From Paracyclopina nana (taxonomy: Eukaryota > Arthropoda > Copepoda > Cyclopoida > Cyclopettidae), in NCBI GenBank assembly GCA_019096065.1, contig JAGUCH010000001.1, forward strand, positions 8,680,001 through 8,744,000: a stretch of DNA of 64,000 bases. Reading direction: 5' to 3'. This document shows, one piece after another, positions 34,301-46,300 of this stretch. The first letter of the stretch is position 1. Each line of letters begins with the position of its first letter. The notes beneath the pieces are model-generated. The model worked only from the letters and a program-made list of their open reading frames with translations. It was not told the DNA's origin and ran no database searches. Both the position numbers and the translations under genes were made by a program.

Positions 34301-37300
34301 TTAGGTTCCTGGAACTCAATTGAGAATTGCGGCTCTACAAACTCCTCTCCCTTTTTGATGGTGACTCGAACTTGAGCTGGTCCGTTGATAGAGTTTTTCT
34401 CAGCTATTTCAGCTACAGCTGCTGGTACTTGCCGAAAAGTGTCAGCAAGGGCTAGTTCTTCAACAAGTGCGACTGTCAACTGATCAGTGTCGATTGTATT
34501 GCTGTCGGTTTTGGGCAATGGTACGGTCAGCGTAGTCTTCTTATCTGAGTTTCCAGGTGACCTGACAACAACCGTAACAATTTGTTTCTCGGCCTCTTCA
34601 ATGGCTAGCTCAGGTTCTTCGCTTTTTTCAAAGATAATTTTCACCCTATCATGGGCCGAGTTGCTATTATTTTTCTGGAATTCTGCTAAAGCGGCTGGAA
34701 TATCCTTTACCGTGGTCAGCACTGCCAGCTTTTCGTTGAGGTCTTTTTCGAGCTCTTGAGGCGTCTCGTTGGGAGTGATTGGCACCAAAACTGAAAATGT
34801 CTCATTTTTGACTCCATGAGCCTTGATTGTAACCTTAAGCTGTCCTTCGACGCCAGTTGGCTCAATAGACTCGGCTGACTCTTTTTGAGTTGTGTCTGTT
34901 GCAATAGTCACTTGAACCTTATCATAGCTGGAATCCTGATCTTGATTTATATAATCAATAACTTTTGAAGGGATTGTCTTGATGGTCTCGCTGATGGCGA
35001 ATTCTTCAGCGATGCTGTCTTTCAGCTCCTCAATTTTTACTTGATTGTCTTCTGTTTTGGGAACATGGACGGTTATTGTGGTGGACTCGTTTTTGACTCC
35101 AGGCACTTTAATGGTGAACTTGTCCTCACTTTTCGCAATTTCAATCTCCGTTTGTTGGTCACTTTCAATCTTTTGAACGGTGACTGTCACTCTTAGATGT
35201 TCTTGAGAATCATGTGCAACCTCCTTGGCGACATCCTTGAAGCTTTCAATTACTCCGAACTCTTCAATAAGATTCGACTTCAGCTTGCTCTTGTCAATTA
35301 CTGTTTGACTCTTAGTCAATGGGACAGTGACACTTCCTTTGAAAGGGTTTTGAGCCACAACATGGATGTCACCTCTTTCCGTCTGTTCAATAGCTATCTG
35401 CTCTTCTTCATTTGCATCATCGAAACTAACTGTCACCTTCTCAGCTTTGATGTTTGGATTTTCCACTATAAAGCTCTGAATTGCTCCAACCACATCACGG
35501 ATGGTTTCCTTTATGCCAAAATCCTCAACAAGGTCGGCCTTGAGCTGATTGGTGTCAGTGAGGTTATTGCTGTTTTTTCCTAGCGTAGCCTTTATCACTG
35601 TTGGCTCTTCTGGTTTGCCTGGTGCCTTAACAACAGCGATAACGTTGCTGTCAGCATCAACGCCTTGAATTTCAACCCGAGGGCTGTCCACGTCATTTCC
35701 CTTTTCAACAATAACAGTCACTTTTTTGGCAGGAACATCTCCATTTGTCTCATCCACATAATTTCCAATGACGTCAGCTATTCCTCTGATTGTTTCGCTC
35801 AAGGCAAACTCTTCAATAAGGAGTTGTTTCAGTTGTTCAGCGTCCGCTTTGCTCTCAGCCGTCTTCGTTACCGGAATGGAGATTGTAGATGTCTCATTGT
35901 CATTTCCAAAGGTTTGCACAGTTGCCGTTATTTGGCCTTTGCTCGAGGCCTCAACAGAAACCTGAGGCTCTTGTTTGGCCCCATTCTTGGTGACCTTTAC
36001 AGTCACCTGCTGCTGAGGTTGGATTTCTTGGTGCTTATCGATGAACTCAGCGATGGCCTCGGCTGTTTTTTCAAGTACATCTTGGGCGGCTTTGGAATTG
36101 TTTGCAGTCTTCTCGAGGCTGTGGTTCTTTTCCTCGTCGTCGATGATTGGTTGGTTCGGTTCTGTGGTCTCATGTTGCCCATTGAAGACGACGTGTTCAT
36201 TATTATTTGCCGAGTCATTTTGGTGAGTGGGTAGCTGAATGCCAAATAAGACGAATGAATCTTCATTTCCTTGAATTTTTTCATTCGATTCGGCTGGGCT
36301 ATTGGCGCTCTCAAGAGTTTGCTTTGGTGGGTGAGCTTCAAGTGCCAGATTTATGTTGCCCTCTTGCAATTTATCGCTAGCTCCATCCTTTTCAATATCT
36401 GAAGGTGCATTCGGTTTTTCTGTCTGGTCGGGATTGCTCATTTGGGTTGACAGCAGTGGGTTGCTATTCTCAGATGTTTCTTCTGAAAATTGCTCAGATT
36501 GGCTCGATGACGTTTCCAAGCCGTCGTCGTTTATGCCCGACTCTTCATCTAAATTAGGCGGTTTGCGGGTTTCCATGACTGCCTTGTCAAATGCGTCTGA
36601 AACTTCCTTAGCAAGCTCCTGTTGATTCATGGACGGCATCAAGGGGACATCAAAAGATATGGAATCATTGGCATCTCCAGGCAATTTAACCCTAACAATG
36701 ACATCATCAGTGGTCTCCCGTGCAAGCGCAATCTCGGACACTTCCAGCGTGTCCTCGGTGCTGACGTTGAGGTGCAAGATCTGCTCAGAGCTCGCGTCGC
36801 CCGTGTCTTTGACAAACTCCATGACTGAATTGGCAATCATTTCTGCTAGGGAGTCCTCGTCAGGATTATCGGCCTGCGTTGTAGGCGAAGTCGGCCGGAC
36901 CACGATTTGCCTCAGGGCTGCCTCAATCCTGGCCTTGGTGACGAGCCTTTTTTGCTCCAAGTCGCCACTCTTTTCGACAGTTACGCTAACCTCTCCATTT
37001 TTGTCGCTGAACGTGATGATTGGAGTCGTCGATGTCAAAATGATAGGCCCCTTCGTGCTATTCAGGTTTATGCTCACCGTGCCATCTTCGGCGAGGGGCT
37101 CGTTGATCCCGCTAATGATAACGGTGTCCTCGTTGTCCTGATCCTCCGTGATGATGTTGGCGATATCTTGCGCTACCTGGGAAATGATTTCGTCCACGTC
37201 GAAGAATGATCCGCTCGTGACCTCATCAAAGTCAGCCATTTTTTGAGCGATGCACTCTTCCAGGTCAGCCTCGCAAACCGCTATCATCGTGCTATTGAGT

Positions 37301-40300
37301 AGGCAAATGTTGTGGCCTACAAAGCACTCGGAAAGAGCCTTCCTCTGCGCTGGCTTGAAACGCTCAAAGTTGTCGCCTCCTAGGCAGAGATTCTGAGCTT
37401 TGGCACATGTCACAGCGTCCTTGCATTCGACTCCCTTCAAGCACACTGCCAGCATTAGCTGAGGGTCATTAGTTGGTTGCTCGGGTAAAATGGCAGGGTC
37501 TGGAACTTTTTGTTCTGAGCAAGCGTGACAAATTGTGGCAAATTTTTCTATTGCGCCAATAATGTTGGTTCGGATTGTCGAGTTGAGGCTGGGATCAAGC
37601 TGCTGAGTCGAATTGTCGCCCAAGAAGAATGTTGATGGGTTGAAGATGACGTGTTCTGTTGCGTTGCTGTTTGAGTCATCCAAGAGTATGATAAAGTCTT
37701 GGAAGATGGGCAGCGTGTCGTTTTGGGCGAGCAGATCGGCTATCGTGACGTTGCCCTGGGAGGGCTGAATTTCGAAGCCCTTGGTGGAGTTTTGAATTGC
37801 GGAGAGAACGCTGGAGGTAAGCTCATTGAGGATTTCATCGTTGCTCTTGTTCTTCATCATTGCCAGCCCTCCAAGGACTGACATTGGGTCGATGGCCTCT
37901 TCGGCCATTGCGAGCTCGGTTGGAGGTGGCGGAGAGCTGGAAAAAACCATGGGCAGGAACGAGGCTGGCACGACGATTCCGATGCATTTCTCAAACGTTC
38001 CCTGGCACTCTGAGCTATCCCGGTCCCCATTCAAGTGGCAAAGTATATCGTCCACTGAGCATTCAGATAGCTTTTGCCTCACTTTGTGTGGCAGCATTGC
38101 CACGTCCATGCCTTCGTTGCATTTTTGGTGCACTAATCTGCACCTAGAATTATCCTCGCAGCCTATGCCTTCTAGGCAAATTGCCAATCTGAGCGAGGTC
38201 TTTGAGGTGCTGTTGTAAAATGACACGTTGATGCTCAATAATGACGCGTCGTCCTTCTTTGACGATTCGATCAGCGTTGTTGCCGTTTGAATGCCATCTA
38301 CCGACTGTGTCGTGGTGTCGAGCCCAGTGGCTAAAAAGTCAAGTATGTTGGGGCTCATTGTGGTGGTGACGAGATTCGGCTCGGTGTCTTCAAGCATTGT
38401 TGCTGAAATCGAGCTACTTTTTACGACCAGACCTTGGGTGGATATGTCATCGGCTGTGATTGATGAGGAAGTTGTTGGTATGTCATCAAGCCCTGTAGAT
38501 TCACTTGGAGGAGGAGAAGAAGTTTGCTGATTTCCCTGTTTTTCTTGCTCCGAATCACCCGCCACATTTTCGGGATCCGTAGCTGGTGCAACCGTAAGTG
38601 ATCTGACAGTTGATTGATCAGCCTTGGAAATGAGCGGTTGACCTTCAGTAGCTTCTTCTTGTGGCGCTTCGGTATGCTCGTCTTCCATAATCGTGTCGCC
38701 ATTAGCTGGTGTAACTGATGCAGTTGGTGATATGTCCACGGTTGTCAACGGCAAAAACGACGACGAGTTGCCTGGCTGCTCAGTTGACAGGTTTTCTGTT
38801 TCACTTTTTTGCTGCTTCACGTTTGAAGATGCATCTCCCACGCCGCTGAGTTCATCATCATCATCATCAAGATTGCGCAGCGTTGTCGTCTCTTCCAAAG
38901 AAGTCTTTAGCGGTTCAGTTTTAGGAGTGATCTCGATCAAATTTGCGGCTTCGGTTGTTACTGGTTCTTTGATGTTGATGGCGGCTGTGCTTGGAGAACT
39001 GGAAGGTGTTGCGTTCACCGTAGTGGCTAGAGTAGTGACTTCTATGATAGTGGCTTTACTGGTTTTTGCATCTTCATTGGCTACTGTGACCATATCATTG
39101 TTAGCAAGAGTTACAGTGTTCAAGTTTTCCTCTTTGCTGGTACTGGTTGAACTTGGCGACACGGTAGGTGTTGTGGATTCAGCAGAAATGGTTTTGCTTG
39201 TCGCGTCTCCTTTCCCCACCTCGTTGGTCACTATGTCAGTTACGTCTTCCGCTATGCTGGTACTGGTTGAACTTGTAGAAATAATGGGTGCAGTGGTCAC
39301 CATCGAATCTTGAACTGTCGTGGCTTGACTTGTGTCTTCACTTTTCTCCCCTTGGTTGGCCACTGCGGCCATGTCATTATTAGAAAGGGGTGCGATGGTT
39401 GAATCCTCCTCTTTGCTGATACTGCTTGAACTTGGCACCACGGTAGGTGTAGTGGTTACAACAGTATCTTGCGCAATAGTGGCTTTACTGGTTTTTGCAT
39501 CTTCATCGGTTTCTGTGACCATGTCTTTGTTAGCAAGAGTTACGGTGGTCAAGTTTTCCTCTTTGCTGGTACTGGTTGAACTTGGCACCACGGTAGGAGT
39601 TGTGGATTCAGCAGAAATGGTTTTGCTTGTCGCGTCTCCTTTCCCCACCTGGTTGGTCACTATGTCAGTTACGTCGTCCGCTATGCTGGTACTGGTTGAA
39701 CTTGTAGAAATAATGGGTGTGGTGGTCACAATCGAATCTCGCACTACTACTGTTGCTTGACTTGTCTCTTCACTTTTCTCCTCTTGGTTGGCCACTGCGG
39801 CCATGTCATTGTTAGAAAGGGGTGCGATGGTTGAATCCTCCTCTTTGCTGATACTGCTTGAACTTCGCACCACGGTAGGTGTAGAGGTCACAACAGTATC
39901 TTCGTTGGCTTCTGTGATCATGTCGATAATAGCAATTGGTAAGGTGGTTACGTCTTCGTCTTTGCTGTTACTGGTTGAACTTGGAGAAACGACTGGTGTG
40001 GTTGTCACACTAGCATCTAGCGCTACAGCAGCTTTGCTTATCTCGTCACTTTTCACCTCTTCGCCGGTCACTTGGACTACGTCAGTGGTGGTAAGAGGAA
40101 CGCTAGTCGTCTCAACTCCCAGTAAGGGATTTTCAGTTGTTATTACATCGATATCAAGATGGGTTGATCCTGTCATGGCTGTGGAGGACGATGACGGCAG
40201 TGACGTAGATGTGATCACAACCGGTCTTGAAGTGGTGCTTGTAGCTGCGAGAACAACAACGTCGTCATCATCATCAAGGGTTGAAGACTCTTCAAGGCAG

Positions 40301-43300
40301 CGCCTAAAATTCGCCAAACATAGCTCATCATCGGAAAATGTGGTCAATTCGGCCTCCAATGGTAGGCGACACAAGAGCAGCTCCACTTTGCATTCAAGCT
40401 GAGTCGCTCGGTCCGTCAGGGATTTGGAGCTGAAATAGCTTTCAGCGTTGGGGATCCTGGGAGGAATTTGAATGACGCATTGGATCTCGAGCTGAGAGCA
40501 GGACTTTTCAGCGGTGCTTTGCTGGCTCAAGCAAGTGAGCGCATCCAAGCACACTGCTATCTCCGACCTCTGTATAGGTCTCGTGCCAGCATGCAATCGA
40601 TCCTTGAACTTGATCTCCATTTCGGCCAACACTTTTTCCATATTTGCCTCGGTGTCAACGGCTTGTTCGCTACACTCCATTTCGTAGACAGGCTCCCCAG
40701 GCACGTTGCCACCCACTCCGTAGTTGCAGACAAAAAAGTTCTCATATTCCCCTTCATCATAAATGCCTTTGAACTTGGAGGAGCCTTCAGACAGCGGGAA
40801 CTGAGTCCAGCCACAGCCAACATGGGTCGTGCGACCCCACAATATTTGGGTCACCAAATTCGTGTCCATTTTGCTCGGGTCGACCTGCAAAGTTACAATT
40901 TTGTTGTGGTGAGAAAGAAAAAAAATATTTTGGGCCTGCCCACCCACTCTTTTGCCAACGTGCAATCCATCTTTGGCTATTTCGTTCAAATCTGGCAACG
41001 CCAAAGTGCTAATGAAGCATCTGTTAAGGCGGGTTTGTTGGACGCTTTGGTGTGTTAGCGCCATTTCATACAGAAAAAGGTCAGTGAAACGAAGAGGAAA
41101 AGTGACTTTAACGCGCGCAGCAAGGTAATCAAACGGCTTGTTCCTCCCTTGACACACGTCAAAAAACGTTGATAGATCTGCTGTCAGATTACCTGAAAGT
41201 CCCCAATGCGACCTGGCTGCAATTTGTTGATGTCACGATACCACAAGTCATCGATGATTCTGGTGAAGTTGACAAGTTTCGTCAGTGCCCAGGCGACATT
41301 TTGCCCCACACCTGGGGGTGAATTGAATTTGCTCGTCGTTCTCTCGAAGCCTCTCTCGTGGAAAACTCGCGGGTAGGCATCGCTCTGATGGAAGTAAACC
41401 ACATTCGCACATTGATCGGCCCAAATCTGAGCCACTTCTGCCAGTTCTTCGTCCCACCTAAAATTCGTTAAAACTTGCATAGTAATGTGATGTTTTTTGT
41501 GCGTGCTACTAAAATCCTTTTAGCTGGTTGGTGGCCAAATATTTCCTCAAGAACTCCGAAAAAAACTTGGTATTTTAAAAGCACTTCGAACTTTAATTGT
41601 CGTTCCAATAAAAAGTTTAGCTATGACACTTTGTATTTGCCCACGAGGCATTATTTGGGAATAACTTGTGCATTTAAAGTAGGATTTCCGTGTCATACCT
41701 GCAATAGTGCCAGTAAAAGTCAAGCACTATTGTACTTATTTTAATTGGATCTAATTTTAAATCAAAACTGGAAGAAGAGTTGTTTCCTTTTCAAGTTTTA
41801 CCTCCTACTTGTACTCTTGAGCCCAAAAGAGTCACGTTTAGAAAATAGCTGTAAACTTTGTATGTTTGTTTGGCCCTGAGTCAGTTTTTCATACACTCAA
41901 GCTTGCAATATTTTAGATCGTCTTTTTATTTTAGCAACACGTCATTCTTATTTAATTTTGTTGGGCCTGGCCGTGCCACTTTATATTTCCGCATTATTAT
42001 GTTGAGGTTCACGCATATCTTACATTCTTGAATTACTCGCCAAAAGCTCAATAGCTATTTTGGCATGCAACTATGTTGTTCAAATGTTTGAAGAAAGTGT
42101 AAACATGGTTTTTTGGCCTATTCAGAGTTATTTAATTTCAAAACAAAATATGCCTAGCTGACAGTAAACATGCAGCTACATCTTTTTATTTGCTTACCTT
42201 AAATCTGGTATGCATTTAGTGGCCGGTAGACCCGTTTTTCCTGCCCTGACATCAGCACGGTACTCGTTATGCCTTAGCAAAATTTCATTCTTGAGATCTG
42301 GTCTGTTCTTTATGCCACGCCCGCTAGGGGAAACCCCCTGGGGGCACTGAGGGCCGATTCCACAATATTTGCAGCCAGTGTGCAGATCCCCTCCATACCA
42401 AGCTTGACAGTATTTGAGTTGGATTTCCCTGTTGCATATTGGCTTTTCCACTATCTCTTCGCCCAATAAGCCTTGGCTCAGGAGAGGAAGCAGCAAAATC
42501 AGTAGAAAATCCTTCATGTTTTTCAATTCGTCATTGTAGCTGTCTTCTCATCAGTCCTTCTGTTGAAGGATTACCTGAAAAAGTGGGATTTTGTATCATG
42601 TCTCGATTTAGGAGGAAAAGCCCAAGAAAACGAATTGGCAATCACTCTTAGCTCCTATTTCAAGCAACCATAACGTTGCCAGAAAATCAGGACAAAAACA
42701 CGTTCTTGGGTGTACCTGAGGAAATTGCCCCCAATTGCAGTCATTATGTGCTAAAAACTAGCAATAAATAACCTTTTGGCAGAAAGTTCATCATCATGAT
42801 GTCGAAAAACTGTTGGCCTCGCTGTAATTATACACCTTGGTGGCTTTTGCTAAATGTATGTTTGCAGGTGCTTTTGCAACCTAGTGAGACTGCATGCTGT
42901 TGCCAAAATTGAGTTCTCATTTGAAATTTCTAGGCAATCGACCCCAAGTTTGTGTCAAATGGCCGAGTGGCTCTTGAAGTACAACAAGAGTGATCTGCGG
43001 TTTTCCACACTCACGAATTTTGATGATGATGTTGTTGCTCAGCAACTCAATTGAATTCAGGGCATTTTCAATTTCGCTCGCGTCACGGTATCATTTCACC
43101 AGCTCACACCGTGGTGGAGAGGGCTGTAAAAAGGTGATCCTTTCTTAGTGCCGACACTAAAATAAGGCCGACTCGTCGTGCACTTCTTCATTTTTCCCCA
43201 TCAGCTCGTCAAGTATCTTTTAAGGGAACAATTTTTATGCAGTTCTCCAATCTCGTGGAGGGTTTTACTACTCTTGTGGCTCGTAGTGAAAGGAGTGAGA

Positions 43301-46300
43301 ATTTAATGCAAAATTGCCAACGATGAGCTCTTCATCAGATTCCAACTGTGAAGTTGACATTAGTGACCCAGATCGGAAAGGCTTCGTGTAATTTGATGAA
43401 TAATGATGTGTTTCAGCCAAAAATGGTGGCCTTGTGATTTCGCACATCTTGATAAAGCCATAAATGTCGCCATCTTAAAAGAAAAATGGTTCCCCTCCCG
43501 TTTTTATCTCGCAACAAAATCAATTTCGGCAAGATATGCTGAGAGAAACATTGAATTTCGCTAACGCTTTGCGAGAATCGCTTCTAATACCTTACAAAGC
43601 CTTATTTGATCCTATTTATGCAACGAATGCATAATTCTTGCACGCTATGTTGATTCTAACCATATCCTTCCTTAACGAGAAAAAAAAGTTGCTAATATAT
43701 TACGTCATTCAAAGTTTGTTCTTTGTTTTGCATCAATATTATCTAATAGAATCTAGACACCACTTGTAATTGCTGGCTAAGGCTCTACTGAAGATGCTTT
43801 TAAGTTTAAACCGGATTTGTTTATCAGCCCTGGTTTGTAAAATATTTATCAGCTCAACACTTAGTCGCTCATAGTTAGTAGTTTAGATATAGCTTGTTCT
43901 TGAAGTTTAACTTAACAACTACCATTCGGCCAAAATAGTTGATCACAGGTCGTCCTTGCATTTTAATGGCACTAAGTGTTAGCTAGAGTTGGCAATTATA
44001 TCGTGCGTAAATATAATGAAATGCTTGTGGGGTCCCCATTATTTAAAATGTAAGCTCTGTATGATATTTTATTGAAATGTTTAGTAGGTGACTTCTTTCT
44101 TGTTATAGTATCTCTTAATACTCTTACCTCATTAGTGACGTATGCTTTTGCATGCCTTTCTAAATAAGTGTCCCTTATTGAGTCTCCGGCTGTAGTAGCG
44201 TGCAATGAAAACAAAAGATATCAGCAAGCGAAGATGGGCTGCGCATTGGTTGCAGCGCGCTTCTCAACTAAGCCATGATCGCGTCGAGCATAGCAAAGTG
44301 AAGAGGGAGCCGCGCGCATCTTTGCTATATGGCTGGCCCACGCCACAGAATTAATATGAGGCCCGTATCAAATGGGCTGCCCGTGATATTCGCATAGGAA
44401 ACGAAACCTTTTTCGATACATGATTCCATTTCCACACTATATGCTACTGTCCCTCGCAGCGAGCGCATCACTCCTGCAGCAACGCAGCATCACTCTAAAT
44501 AAAGGGTCAACGCACCGTAATTCGCAGGGTTGGGGAATGCTCGTTCGTCCACCATTCACGGTCACACAGAGAGAAGAGGAGCAAAAAAAGGGCGCGGCGT
44601 CCTTCTCGCATCGACTGATATTAAGCAAGCGCGCTTGTGACAGAAATCTTTTGGTATTTATTGCTCGTCCTCGTTTTCGCGCTGTCTCGTGACAAAAGGG
44701 TCTCGTCAAACATGTTGGTGCGCGAGGCAAGGCGATATGATGGATCATGTCTGTTATGCATTCCATGGCTTCTGCTCCGTTCGTGGTTTTTATCATCTTT
44801 TGTTTTGCACCTCGTAATATGGTGTACTCGTCTGCCAGCCAACTTAGGCGAGCGAGGTAGGCCCTACTCCTCTTGCCTACTACCACTTCAAGGTCTACGG
44901 ACGTCCAAGTGATGCACGGGGCGTCGAATTCGACTCATCGGCCCGTTTTAGGGCCGCGACTGCTCGCGACAACGCATGCCTGCTTACCAAGCTGGCTTGG
45001 CTAGGCTGAGGAGTTGCAAAGCAATGCATTAAACTCGACCCATGATGTGGCTTTGCTAAACTGCGATCGTTTATTTGAGTCGGCCCAAAAAGAAGAAGAA
45101 GATGGCAAGATAATGATTGCCTCCCAAGTTGTCATCTGTGACCAGTCTCTGAACTTGTACTGTTAGAAGGCTTGCTTACCGAAGGTGGCAGTTAGCACAA
45201 AAATAGATTACGGTCAGCGCTTTAATTGCATGGCTGTGCGCGCTCGTTTTCGTTACATTAATTTTGCAGGTATAGGCAACAGAGCCTACGAGTTGCATTT
45301 GTAGGTATACCTTTTCTTGGCTCCATGTATCATCATCAGAGCATCCCTGTGAAAACGAAACTCTTAAGTCAGCGACAAGCGCCTTTTATGTTTTCAATTG
45401 GTGGGCTTTATTCCGGAGCTGAAACGTCATCCTCGACAATGCTTACAGCTCTTTTCAATGGGCTCAACAATGCGTTGCAATGTATGAAAACCGAGTCTTG
45501 AATTCGTTAAGCCACACTTTGAAAGGGTGTTGCTTCTCAGTCAGCCGCCTAGCTTAAGATCTTCAAGCGAGACAGATAACCGAAAGGTTTGCCACCGTCG
45601 CGTTGCATTGGGGTTGCGGATTTCGTATGGGTTTAATCCATCAGCGCCACGAGGCACAATTAACAGCAGGATCTACATTTTGCATAGCCTATGGTAACTG
45701 CTAGTGGAGCTCTTCAAAAAATAGGTCAGTTAGCTTGGAAGGCCAGGCCCATGTTGGCTTATCGCGCCCAACTTGTTGCAAATTCTGCCTCATGGTATGT
45801 TGCTGGCCATACAAGATACTTTTTATGTCAGCATTCTATCAGTTCTAGTGCACTAGTGTCCCGTTCATGTGCAAAGTTACTTTTCGGAAAGTAAAAAATT
45901 GTCACAAGGCAAAGGAGTTTTGCTATCAAACCACTTAAGAAGGGCTTCTCAACTAGTTGAACCAGGAATCGAGTTTACAAATTTAGGGCAAAATTCAGAA
46001 AAACTTTGATTATTTCAGCTGTATCTTATATGTATGACCTCTGCATTTTTTGAGTTGGTTCATATGAATTTGTGTGATGAATATTGATTCAGAAGTAACC
46101 AATTTGGCAATGAAATTGAAATGTAATTTTGAGTGTTTACTTTTCAATAGTCTTAAAATTGACCCGTTTTTTCCCAAAGTATTAGCATCAGCAGAACTTT
46201 TTGTGTTTGTCATAAGACAATTTTTCTCCTTTCCGTAAGGCGCGTGTATTATCGTAAGGAATTCGGGGGAAGATGAACGGGATATAGAACTTATCAGCTC

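Noticed and set aside
38693..40402. Several 140-206-residue frames on the + strand
   Set aside because: They are antisense shadows of the Ser/Thr-rich stalk of the giant CAP gene.
44437..44886. 149-residue frame on the - strand in the giant intron
   Set aside because: Both strands are open, composition is mixed, and no domain or splice partner is visible.
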